A DNA stretch of 51,753 nt from JBBDYG01 sp040901765 (GTDB lineage Bacteria; Planctomycetota; Planctomycetia; Pirellulales; Lacipirellulaceae), in NCBI GenBank assembly GCA_040901765.1, contig JBBDYG010000010.1:1-51753 (forward strand), written 5' to 3'. Shown piece by piece: positions 42,336-50,888 of the stretch. Each line of letters begins with the position of its first letter. Position 1 is the stretch's first letter. The notes beneath the pieces were generated by a model. The model had not been told where the DNA came from. It ran no database searches and saw only the letters and a list, made by a program, of their open reading frames with translations. The translations under genes and the position numbers were made by a program.

Positions 42336-44507
42336 TCACTCAAAATTGACATCCATCTTCAACTCTTTCACCAAAAATGCCCAGCGGTCGGCGGCAAGAT
42401 CGATCTGTTTGCTCACGGGAGTGCCGGCGCCGTGGCCGGCGCGTATTTCCACGCGCAACAGAATTGGAGCAGTGCCGCTTTGCGCGTGTTGCATCGCCGC
42501 GGCGAATTTGAAGCTGTGCATCGGCACCACGCGATCGTCGGTGTCGGCGGTCATCACCAGCGTCGGGGGATACGCGGCACCCGGTTCGACATTGTGATAC
42601 GGTGAATACGCGCGGAGCGCTTTGAATTGTTCGGCGTCGTCGGCTGAGCCATATTCGTCGCGCCAGAACTGCCCTGCGGTGAACTGATGGAACCGCAGCA
42701 TGTCCATGACGCCGACCATCGGTATGCAGGCGCCGAACAGGTCGGGGCGCTGCACTTCCGCCGCGCCGACCAGCAGGCCGCCGTTGCTGCCGCCCATGAT
42801 TGCGAGCTTCTCGCTCGACGTGCGGCCTTCGGCGATGAGCCACTCGGCGGCGGCAATGAAATCGTCGAACACGTTTTGCTTGTCTAGCCGCTTGCCGGCC
42901 ACATGCCACACTTCGCCATACTCACCGCCGCCACGTAGATTGGGCACGGCCAGCACGCCGCTCATTTCCATCCAGGCGATGTATTCGGACTTGAAGCCCG
43001 GCAGCAGCGGCACATTGAATCCGCCGTAACCATACAGCAGCGTCGGCTGCGGGCGGCTTTGGTCGAGATCCTTGCGATAGGCGAGCGTCATCGGCACGCG
43101 GGTGTCGTCTTTGCTCTGATAAAAAACCTGCTCGACCACGAACTGCTCGGGTTCGAACACCAGTTCCGGCCGGCGAATCATGCTGCTCTCACCCGTTTCG
43201 ACGTCATATCGATAGATCTTATGCGGCGCGTTGTAGCTCGTGAACGCGTAAAACGTCTCCGTGTCGTCTTGGTCGCCGCCGAACCCGCTCACCGAGCCAA
43301 AGCCGGGTAGCTCCACTTCGCCAAGCGCCGCGCCCTCACGGTCGAATATCCGCACCCGCGGCTGCACGTCCTCCAGATACTGCACGAGGAATCGGCCGCT
43401 CATTAGGCTGGCGTCCACCAGCGTGCCCTCTTGCCGCGGCACAATCTCCACCAAGTGATCGCGCCCGGGCTGCGCGATGTCCATCCCCACAATTCGCTTC
43501 GTCGACGCTTCGTAATCGGTTACAAAATAAAACCGATCAGCCACGCTGCCGACGAAAGAGAACTCGTTGTCGAAGTCGCCGATCAGCTCGGTCCATGGCG
43601 CATCATCGTCGGCGGATGTCTCGCGAACCAGCAACTGGTTCTGCGGGTCGGTGCCACGGCGAATGGAGAGAACCAAAAACTTGCCGTCGTCGGTCGGCGT
43701 AACTCCGAACACCCAATCGGGGTGGTCCGGGCGGCGGTAGATTAGCCGATCGTTTGCCTGGTCGTCCCCCAGCTTATGGAAGTAGACCATTTTGTTGAGC
43801 GCCACCGTCTGGTGTTTCTCATCGTCGGCTGGCTGCGGATACCGGCTGTAGTAGAAGCCGTCGCCCGCATGGTTCCAGTCGATGCCGCTGAAGCGAACCC
43901 ACTTGATTTGATCGGGCAGCAATTCTCCCGTGCCGACGTCGAGCACGTAGATTTCCTGCCAATCGCTCCCTGCCGCGGAACGGGAATATGCCAGCAGCTT
44001 GCCGTTGTCGCTCACTGCCAGGTTTTGCAGCGCCACGGTCCCGTCGTCCGACCAGATGTTGGGGTCCACCAGTACCCGGCCTTCCGCGTCGCAGGCGTCG
44101 GCTACGTAGAGCACCGATTGATTCTGTAAGCCATCGTTCTTGAGATAAAAATACTTGCCGGCCTCGACAAATGGCGTGGAATAGCGGGTGTAATCCCACA
44201 ACTCCGTCAGCCGCCGCTTGATCGCCGCCCGCTGCGGGATCGCATCGAGATACGCCCGCGCCACCCGGCTCTGCTCTTCCACCCACTCCGCCACCTCCGG
44301 CGACTCCCGCACATCGGCTTCGAGCCAGCGATACGGATCGGCCACTTCCTCACCGTGGTAGATGTCGATGTGGCCGCCGCGCTTCGTGGCTGGGTATTTC
44401 ATGGAAGACGATTCTTGTGGTTGCGGTGGGACGGCGACGGAACTCGCGACGGACAGCGTCACGGCGAGTAGGGCGAATATCGAACGGGTCGCGCAAGAGA
44501 ATGGCAT
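42336..44507 (-). CDS. Prolyl oligopeptidase family serine peptidase (S9A)
   Basis: About 723 residues from the ATG at 44507 with GGAG ahead. The signal-like N-terminus (SIFALLAVTLSVASSVAVP) predicts export. YPATKRGGHIDIYHGEEVAD and DPYRWLEA are the standard opening of prolyl oligopeptidases. A seven-bladed propeller follows (for example LAVSDNGKLLAYSRSAAGSD). The catalytic alpha/beta hydrolase domain has the nucleophile in MGGSNGGLLVGA (Ser near 571), Asp in MTADTDDRVVP (near 656) and His in IRAGHGAGTP (near 690). It cleaves short peptides after proline. Its length matches the family. It is divergent from the CocE/NonD gene with a 193-base gap. No other protease genes lie nearby. Confidence 0.92.
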   Translation of the reverse strand: MPFSCATRSIFALLAVTLSVASSVAVPPQPQESSSMKYPATKRGGHIDIYHGEEVADPYRWLEADVRESPEVAEWVEEQSRVARAYLDAIPQRAAIKRRLTELWDYTRYSTPFVEAGKYFYLKNDGLQNQSVLYVADACDAEGRVLVDPNIWSDDGTVALQNLAVSDNGKLLAYSRSAAGSDWQEIYVLDVGTGELLPDQIKWVRFSGIDWNHAGDGFYYSRYPQPADDEKHQTVALNKMVYFHKLGDDQANDRLIYRRPDHPDWVFGVTPTDDGKFLVLSIRRGTDPQNQLLVRETSADDDAPWTELIGDFDNEFSFVGSVADRFYFVTDYEASTKRIVGMDIAQPGRDHLVEIVPRQEGTLVDASLMSGRFLVQYLEDVQPRVRIFDREGAALGEVELPGFGSVSGFGGDQDDTETFYAFTSYNAPHKIYRYDVETGESSMIRRPELVFEPEQFVVEQVFYQSKDDTRVPMTLAYRKDLDQSRPQPTLLYGYGGFNVPLLPGFKSEYIAWMEMSGVLAVPNLRGGGEYGEVWHVAGKRLDKQNVFDDFIAAAEWLIAEGRTSSEKLAIMGGSNGGLLVGAAEVQRPDLFGACIPMVGVMDMLRFHQFTAGQFWRDEYGSADDAEQFKALRAYSPYHNVEPGAAYPPTLVMTADTDDRVVPMHSFKFAAAMQHAQSGTAPILLRVEIRAGHGAGTPVSKQIDLAADRWAFLVKELKMDVNFE

Positions 44508-44700
44508 CAAGTTAGCTCCGCCCGAGGGAAATGAAGTGGCATGCGTTGTTTGAAGTAGATTCTATGTACAATCGGTAGCGAAGGTCTATCGGGCATCGAC
44601 ATCATTCGCGATTGGCCTGAATTCCTCGATCGCCTGTCTGTTTCCCGGCGCATACCGAATCCGTCGCCATTCCAAGCACTTTCCAACTTTAGACGATTTG

Positions 44701-46584
44701 ATGATCATACGTCGCCTCATTTTCTCCGGAGTTGCCTGGAGTAGTTTCGCGATTTTGCCACTTGCGTTGGCTGACGAACCCGACGTCACCGCGCTGTACA
44801 CCAAGCGTGACGCGATGATCCCCATGCGGGACGGGGTCCGGCTCTATACGGAGCTTTACACTCCCCACGATCAGGCGGGAGATTTGCCAATCATCTTCGT
44901 GCGAACGCCTTACGGCGTGAAGAATCCCGAGGGCGAATTCACGGCCCACTTCAAAACCACGTTTCGCGAGTTGGCCAAGGATCGCTACATCTTCGCGGTG
45001 CAAGATTCGCGGGGGCGGCACGGCTCCGAAGGGAAGTTCGAGTGGAACCGACCGGTTCGCCACCGCACCGAACCGACGGCAACCGACGCCAGCACCGATG
45101 CCTACGATGCGATCGACTGGCTGGTGAAGAACGTCGAGCGGAACAACGGCCGGGTCGGCATGTTGGGCGTTTCGTACCCCGGATGGTACGTTACGATGGC
45201 GCTCGTCGACCCCCACCCTGCCCTGCGAGCCGCGAGTCCACAAGCTTCGCCATCGGACTATTTTATCGGCGATGACTTTTTTCATTTCGGCGCGTTTCGT
45301 TTGGCGCCAAGCGCGGAGCTACCCTACCTATTTGACTTCGACCCGAAATCGAACACCCGGTTTCCATTCGACCAGATCGACACCTACGAGTTCTTTCTCG
45401 ACATGGGGCCGCTGTCGACTATGAACGCCCGGTATTTGCACGGGGTGTCGCCCACCTGGGACAACTTCATGACGCACGCAACCTACGACGAGTTCTGGAA
45501 GGCGGGCAACACGCTGCAACATCTCACGCAGGTGACGGTGCCAACGCTGAACGTCGTTGGTTGGTGGGACGCCGAAAACTTGGGCGGGGCACTCGATATT
45601 TACGACAAGCTCGAACCGCTCGACCGCGACGGGCTTAACCGGATCGTCGTCGGCCCCTGGTCGCACGGCCAATGGGCACGCGGGCCGAACGACCATCTCG
45701 GCGATTACGACTTCGGATCGGACACCGTCCAGCATTATCAGCGCGACATCGAATCACCGTTCTTCGCATTCCACCTCAAGGACGAAGGCCAGTTCGAGCT
45801 CGCTGAAGCAACGATGTTTCAGACCGGATCGAACCGCTGGAAAGCATATCCCAAGTGGCCGCCCACCGAAGGGATCGCCATCAAGAAGCTGTTCCTTCAC
45901 GCCGATGGTGGACTTTCGTTCGACTCACCCATGGAGAGGGACAGCGAATATTTCGTCGAGTTCGTCTCCGACCCGGCCAAGCCGGTGCCGTATTCAAAGC
46001 GCCCGATCATGGGCTTTTGGAAGGGCCTCGACGGCAGCAAGAATCCGCGGTTCGATCGCGCGGGCGTGTTGTGGAAGGTCGAAGACCAACGATTCGTCAG
46101 CGACCGGCCCGACGTAGTGAGTTTTGTCACCGAACCGCTCGAAACAGATATCGAAGTCGTTGGCCGGATCGTGGCGCACCTATTCGCATCAACGACGGGC
46201 ACCGACTCCGACTGGGTGGTGAAGCTGATTGACGTCTATCCCGAAAACTACGCGGCGAAACCCGAAATGGGCGGCTACCAATTGATGGTGGCGGACGACG
46301 TGCTGCGCGGCAAATTCCGTCAGAGTTTTGAAGAGCCAGTACCGCTCGAACCGGGCAAGATCGAAGAATTCGCGATCGACCTGCGCACGCGCAACCATTT
46401 GTTTCGTAAAGGGCACCGGATCATGGTCCAGGTGCAGAGCACCTGGTTCCCGCTAGTGGATCGCAACCCGCACCAGTATCTCGATATCCCCACGGCCAAA
46501 GCGGAAGATTATCGGTCGGCTACGCAGCGAGTGTATTGTTCCAGAGAATACCGGTCGCGGATCGAGCTTTCAATTCACGATTGA
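44701..46584 (+). CDS. CocE/NonD family hydrolase (X-Pro dipeptidyl-peptidase type)
   Basis: About 627 residues from the ATG at 44701 (a TTG just before it is less likely). The signal peptide is about residues 5-25 (LIFSGVAWSSFAILPLALA). MIPMRDGVRLYTELYTP is the family opening. FVRTPYG and VQDSRGRHGSEGKFE follow. MLGVSYPGWYVTMALVDPHP contains the nucleophilic Ser (near 157). NVVGWWDAEN holds the Asp region, and VVGPWSHGQW the His. The C-terminal jelly-roll (FVTEPLETDIEVVGRIVAHL, LRTRNHLFRKGHRIMVQVQS) is typical of CocE. Members hydrolyse esters, acyl groups or X-Pro dipeptides. It converges with the kinase gene, whose 3' end overlaps it by 15 bases. Confidence 0.9.
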   Translation: MIIRRLIFSGVAWSSFAILPLALADEPDVTALYTKRDAMIPMRDGVRLYTELYTPHDQAGDLPIIFVRTPYGVKNPEGEFTAHFKTTFRELAKDRYIFAVQDSRGRHGSEGKFEWNRPVRHRTEPTATDASTDAYDAIDWLVKNVERNNGRVGMLGVSYPGWYVTMALVDPHPALRAASPQASPSDYFIGDDFFHFGAFRLAPSAELPYLFDFDPKSNTRFPFDQIDTYEFFLDMGPLSTMNARYLHGVSPTWDNFMTHATYDEFWKAGNTLQHLTQVTVPTLNVVGWWDAENLGGALDIYDKLEPLDRDGLNRIVVGPWSHGQWARGPNDHLGDYDFGSDTVQHYQRDIESPFFAFHLKDEGQFELAEATMFQTGSNRWKAYPKWPPTEGIAIKKLFLHADGGLSFDSPMERDSEYFVEFVSDPAKPVPYSKRPIMGFWKGLDGSKNPRFDRAGVLWKVEDQRFVSDRPDVVSFVTEPLETDIEVVGRIVAHLFASTTGTDSDWVVKLIDVYPENYAAKPEMGGYQLMVADDVLRGKFRQSFEEPVPLEPGKIEEFAIDLRTRNHLFRKGHRIMVQVQSTWFPLVDRNPHQYLDIPTAKAEDYRSATQRVYCSREYRSRIELSIHD

Positions 46585-49272
46585 ATCGGCGACGGCCGCC
46601 GCTGTTTCAAGTTCGCGCAGTTTCGTCTCGGCATCTCGGAGTTGTTGCCTGAAATTGAGATTTTGGGGGCGGTTCGTCGTTTGCTCATTAAGCAGCACCA
46701 CCGCGCGCCGAGCGCAGGCAATCGCTTCGGGAAGCTCGTTGGCCCGCTGGAGCAAGCTGCTCAATCGAATGTTACTTAGAATAAACGCGCTCGTTGCCTT
46801 GCGGGAAGCGTTCGGTGAGTCGCGCAGCTTCGTGGCTCGCCCTATGCTGGATCGAAACGCGGCCACCGCTTCGGAAGCGTTTCCTAGTTCCTCGTGAGCA
46901 TCGCCAATGCGAAAGTGGACCATTGCCAACCGATTCTCGCTTTCCTTCGACAACGCTCCGACCGCTAACAATGCCTCCCAGGTTTCCGCACAGGTTTGAT
47001 AGTAAGGCAAAGCGGACTCGAGCCCGAGAGTCTCGCGAAGATGTTGCGCCAATTCGAGATTGATTCCTCCAAATGCTTCTCGATTCGGTGAACCGACGGG
47101 CCGATTCTGCAACGCCTCTCGATAGACGTTAATCGATCTCTCATAGATCGCCACTGCCGGAAAGGCGTTTTCGGTTCGGCTAATGAAATACGCTTCATCG
47201 CGCAGGGTACTTGCCAGCAGCAACATATAATCGGGCCGTGAGGGTTCCAAACGCACCGCCTCTTCCATCAATTCTCGCGCTCGCTGACCTTTTTCGAGCG
47301 CCCCTGGCAAGTCGCCGGCGTTACGATGCTGGCGGACGGCGATCGCCGAGAGCATCGTGGCCTCCATCACGCGGTAAACAGACTTGGGCGACCGCTGCGT
47401 CAGCTCGTGCCACATCTGCCGCGCGAAATCAAAGGCCTCGATGGAGTATTGATGTCGCCCGCGGCTAGCGCGTGCGTAACCGACGTTGGTCATCAAGTGC
47501 GCGTAAACTGTTCGCGCCTGAATCTCATCGTCTAGGGGCAATTTCAGTAGTTGGAACATGTCCTGCGCCACTTGAAAATCGGCGGGGGCGTTCGACTCTT
47601 GTCTGGAATTGACGAGATGCGCGTGATAGCCGGACAACGTGATCGCGAAAGCCCGTGAGTGCTCCATATTGTCCGGTTCCCGCTGTAACACCTGCCGCCA
47701 AAGTTCGATGCTCATGAGGTAGTTTTCTCCGGCAGCTTGCCGCTCGCCTTTCAAGGATTGGCTCTTGGCCGTTATGGCGTGAAACGCGGCTCGAATCGGC
47801 TTGGGGGCCTGCTTATTTGCCAAATATTGGGGGAACATTTCCTCTGCGTACCGGTGCAGCTTGCCTCGCAATAACACGGGAAAGGTTTCATCGCTGCCGG
47901 TCCAGAGATCCCCTTCTTCAAACATCCATGCCAGATCGACAAACGCGAGCTCGAGATGTCGTAGATTGTCTTCCGCGCGCGTCGCTTCATTCCGCGCCAA
48001 TACCAGGCCCTGCTCGGCGCGGAGCCACTGCCAAGTGATACCGGCAAGTCCCAGGATTGAAACCAAGCCTAGAGCAGCACTCAACGAGGCCTGCCAAGGC
48101 CGTCGCCGGCACCACCGCGCCAGTCGCCCGGCGGAATTGACGGGCCGCGCTTCCACCGGCTCGCCGGCGAGAAACCGCCGCAGGTCGGCTGCCAGCGCGC
48201 CGGCCGTTTCATACCGCCGAGCCTGTTGCTTCTCCAAACACTTCAGGCAGATCGTCTGCAGGTCGCGGGGGACGCAGCGTTGCCGAAGCGGAGCTATTGC
48301 GACGGGATGTTCCAAGACGCGGCGCAGGGTATCGAGTTCCGAGCCACCCGCGTGAGGTGGTGATCCCGCTAGCAGTTCGTAAAGAATAACGCCCAGCCCA
48401 TACACATCGGTCTGAATTCCAACTTCTTTGTAGTGTCCTGCCGCCTGTTCCGGTGCCATGTAGCGGGGTGTGCCAACGAGCACTCCTTGCTTGGTGAATT
48501 GCTCCTCGTCATCGAGCCGGCGAGCGAGCCCGAAGTCCGTCAGTCGCGGCGAAAACGGCAATTCTCGATCCGCCGCTTCGCCCGTTGGCTCCATCAACAC
48601 ATTCGCAGGCTTAATGTCACGATGAAGCACGCCGCGCGAATGGGCGTGGTGAACCGCCTCGGCCAACGTCGCGACCAACTCGCACGTATCGTTGGAGGAC
48701 ACTGGCACGCTCTGTTTTTGAAGCCACTCGGCCAGCGTCGGTCCCGCCACATAGCGACTCGTGATGAACCACGTGGGTCCGATTTCGCCCGTGTCGTACA
48801 CCGGCACGATGTTCGGATGGTCGAGCGCTGCCGCCGCCTGTGCTTCGCGTAGAAAGCGGTGGCGCATGTCGCGTGAGACCAAGACCTCGGGGCGCGGCAC
48901 CTTGAGCGCCACTTCGCGACCGAGCCGTCGATCGAAAGCCAGCAGCACGACTCCAAACCCACCGTGGCCCAGCAGTCGCCGGATTTCAAATCGATCCTGG
49001 TTCCGCGTCAAATCGGCCGTCTCAGCTAATTCGTCGCTGATGCCAGGCGTAGAGGAGTTGAAGCCGCCATTGGTCGAGCGTGTTGGCGATGGCCAAACTT
49101 GTGACATTAGTACAAGGCAATCGGCGATGTCGCGCAACATCGAAGCGGACTCCGACTTGCTTTCCGTCATCGCATCGGCCAACTCGGCCATTTGTCGGAC
49201 GACGGTCGACTCGCCGACGACGCGGGAAAGTTCGGTCGCTTGATCATCGGACTTCACGTCAAGCATCGCCAT
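46570..49272 (-). CDS. Membrane Ser/Thr protein kinase with C-terminal TPR-like domain
   Basis: 900 residues. A disordered N-terminus (1-94) precedes a Hanks-type kinase (about 95-365): glycine loop LGHGGFGVVLLAFD, ALKVPRP (Lys), VLHRDIKPANVLM (catalytic loop), LTDFGLARR, GTPRYMAPEQAAG and TDVYGLGVILYELLAG. A single transmembrane helix lies near 393-416 (WQASLSAALGLVSILGLAGI). The exterior part holds TPR-like helices of about 34 residues. The start overlaps the sigma factor gene by 14 bases, so the two are translationally coupled. In planctomycetes, ECF factors lacking classical anti-sigma factors are often encoded beside such kinases, so phosphorylation of the sigma factor is the likely job. 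Confidence 0.92.
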   Translation of the reverse strand: MAMLDVKSDDQATELSRVVGESTVVRQMAELADAMTESKSESASMLRDIADCLVLMSQVWPSPTRSTNGGFNSSTPGISDELAETADLTRNQDRFEIRRLLGHGGFGVVLLAFDRRLGREVALKVPRPEVLVSRDMRHRFLREAQAAAALDHPNIVPVYDTGEIGPTWFITSRYVAGPTLAEWLQKQSVPVSSNDTCELVATLAEAVHHAHSRGVLHRDIKPANVLMEPTGEAADRELPFSPRLTDFGLARRLDDEEQFTKQGVLVGTPRYMAPEQAAGHYKEVGIQTDVYGLGVILYELLAGSPPHAGGSELDTLRRVLEHPVAIAPLRQRCVPRDLQTICLKCLEKQQARRYETAGALAADLRRFLAGEPVEARPVNSAGRLARWCRRRPWQASLSAALGLVSILGLAGITWQWLRAEQGLVLARNEATRAEDNLRHLELAFVDLAWMFEEGDLWTGSDETFPVLLRGKLHRYAEEMFPQYLANKQAPKPIRAAFHAITAKSQSLKGERQAAGENYLMSIELWRQVLQREPDNMEHSRAFAITLSGYHAHLVNSRQESNAPADFQVAQDMFQLLKLPLDDEIQARTVYAHLMTNVGYARASRGRHQYSIEAFDFARQMWHELTQRSPKSVYRVMEATMLSAIAVRQHRNAGDLPGALEKGQRARELMEEAVRLEPSRPDYMLLLASTLRDEAYFISRTENAFPAVAIYERSINVYREALQNRPVGSPNREAFGGINLELAQHLRETLGLESALPYYQTCAETWEALLAVGALSKESENRLAMVHFRIGDAHEELGNASEAVAAFRSSIGRATKLRDSPNASRKATSAFILSNIRLSSLLQRANELPEAIACARRAVVLLNEQTTNRPQNLNFRQQLRDAETKLRELETAAAVADSIVN

Positions 49273-49903
49273 TGCTGACCCCCAGTTCCGTTCTTAACTG
49301 TCGAATGGCACGTCGCCAGAGCATGCGCGCCGCGTCGGGCGAGCGATCCATCCTCGTGCCGATCTCAGCAAACTGCGAGCGATCGCGGCTGCGCCAGAGG
49401 ATAATCTGCCGATACGCCGGCGGAAGACGCTCAAGGGCACTCTCAAGCTGTTCGGCCAGAGTTTCGCGATCGAAGCGGGCACTCGGCGATTCCGAGCAAC
49501 TCGCGGCGAGGTGGTCGATCAATCGCTTCGATTCGCCCTCGTCGAGCGATCGCTCGCGGCGGAGCGACCGGCTTTTGGCTCGGTAATACCGTCGGCGCAG
49601 GGCCTTGAGCTGCTCCATCAGAATCTGCCGGAGCCACTTGCGAAGCTCTATCTCAGTTTGCGGCTTCGCATCGAGGGCTTCCCAGGCATGGAGCGCCGCG
49701 GTGAGGGTCTCTTGCACGAGGTCCGATGGCGCGGCCTTGGGTTTGAGCCGGTCGTCCAAACGGGCTTGGGCGGTGGCCAGCAGGTAGGGCCGATACAAAT
49801 CGAGCAGCGAAGCAAGCGCCTCGCCGCGACCGCTGGTGAGATCGGCCAGTAATTGGGTAAGCCGTTTGCGCGATGTGCGACTGCGCGCGGGGGAGGAGTC
49901 CAT
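49259..49903 (-). CDS. ECF-type RNA polymerase sigma factor
   Basis: 214 residues from an ATG at 49903. Region 2 is present: SLLDLYRPYLLATAQARLDD and APSDLVQETLTAALHAWEAL, followed by ELRKWLRQILMEQLKALRRR. Region 4 is LERLPPAYRQIILWRSRDRS and QFAEIGTRMDRSPDAARML, a helix-turn-helix that reads the -35 element. The basic, acidic linker between them (SRSLRRERSLDEGESKRL) is longer than in minimal ECF factors. The downstream kinase gene overlaps by 14 bases. This matches planctomycete sigma factors controlled by Ser/Thr kinases. No obvious target promoter or autoregulatory motif could be seen upstream in 49904-50119. Confidence 0.93.
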   Translation of the reverse strand: MDSSPARSRTSRKRLTQLLADLTSGRGEALASLLDLYRPYLLATAQARLDDRLKPKAAPSDLVQETLTAALHAWEALDAKPQTEIELRKWLRQILMEQLKALRRRYYRAKSRSLRRERSLDEGESKRLIDHLAASCSESPSARFDRETLAEQLESALERLPPAYRQIILWRSRDRSQFAEIGTRMDRSPDAARMLWRRAIRQLRTELGVSNGDA

Positions 49904-50119
49904 GCGAAGGGTCGGCCGCGGTTACAAGGACGCCGGTAATGACGACGGGCGAAGTCGATTGTAACTGCTTGCGGGGACTAATGATAGCACTTTTATCGGT
50001 AGCGTCGCGCGCTCTGTTCTTGAGTTTTTTTCCGAATAGAGCGTTCGGTTGTGCGTCGGCGGGCCCCTTGGAGGGATGGGGATAGCTACAAGACTTCAGT
50101 TCCTACAACGAGTGATCTC

Positions 50120-50800
50120 ATGAAGCTTCATAGAATCCGGCTCGAATGTACCGCCATCGCACTCTTGCTGGGCTGCACCGAAGTATACGCAGGGGTGATC
50201 GGCACACGACACGATCTCAATGGTTTGCTCGGCAACCGCGCGGTGACCGAAGACTTTGAGGGACTGAATGTTCCTAACGGCGCGATCTTCTTTATTTCGG
50301 ACCCGCTAAATTCAACAAGTGTGAAGTACGGCCAGGGTCCAGGCCTTGTCGTCCCAGGTGTCGATATCTCATATCCCAGCCCAGGAAATGGGTTTCTTAT
50401 GTGGATTGGCGCAGGGTACCTCGGCCAGCCATCGCAGGATCTTGGCCCGAACGGTACAGCGGGGGCACTCGTTTTGGATTTCGATCCGCCGACGGCGGCA
50501 TTTGGACTCGATTTGCTCGCATTTGCCGGTTTCCCCAGTCCCGCCGGCGTGGAAATACTTGCGCCCGACCGCTCCACCGTCCTCTTCTCCACCACTGTAA
50601 ATGTAATTGATCCGGCGATGCCAGTATTTTTCGGTTTCGCGGACCCAGGTGGAATCGGACGCGTCCGGCTCGCCGGATCGGAGCAGTCGCCCTTAATTGA
50701 CGATCTGACGTTCGGTGCGGTGCCGGAACCGTCCACGTTCGTTCTGATCGTTTCAGTCGGGTTTCTGCTTGCTAGAAGCTTACGCACTGATTACTCGTGA
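50120..50800 (+). CDS. PEP-CTERM exported protein
   Basis: About 226 residues from the ATG at 50120; an in-frame extension to 50051 is not protein-like. The signal peptide is about residues 9-25 (CTAIALLLGCTEVYAG). The mature beta-rich part has the pattern of a common PEP-CTERM family: RAVTEDFEGLNVPNGAIFFI, then AGALVLDFDPPTAAFGLDLL and IGRVRLAGSEQSPLIDDLTF, often seen in proteins with fields that describe surface glycan binding but of unproven function. The end is AVPEPSTFVLIVSVGFLLAR plus a short basic stretch, a PEP-CTERM signal for exosortase. It is followed by another exported protein on the same strand. Confidence 0.82.
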   Translation: MKLHRIRLECTAIALLLGCTEVYAGVIGTRHDLNGLLGNRAVTEDFEGLNVPNGAIFFISDPLNSTSVKYGQGPGLVVPGVDISYPSPGNGFLMWIGAGYLGQPSQDLGPNGTAGALVLDFDPPTAAFGLDLLAFAGFPSPAGVEILAPDRSTVLFSTTVNVIDPAMPVFFGFADPGGIGRVRLAGSEQSPLIDDLTFGAVPEPSTFVLIVSVGFLLARSLRTDYS

Positions 50801-50888
50801 CTGCCTGTGCCGGAGCGGCAGGTGATGCCACTCGGGTAGCAAGCTTTTCGCAATTTTTGACCGTCACTCGTTTGGGGGGATCGACCAC

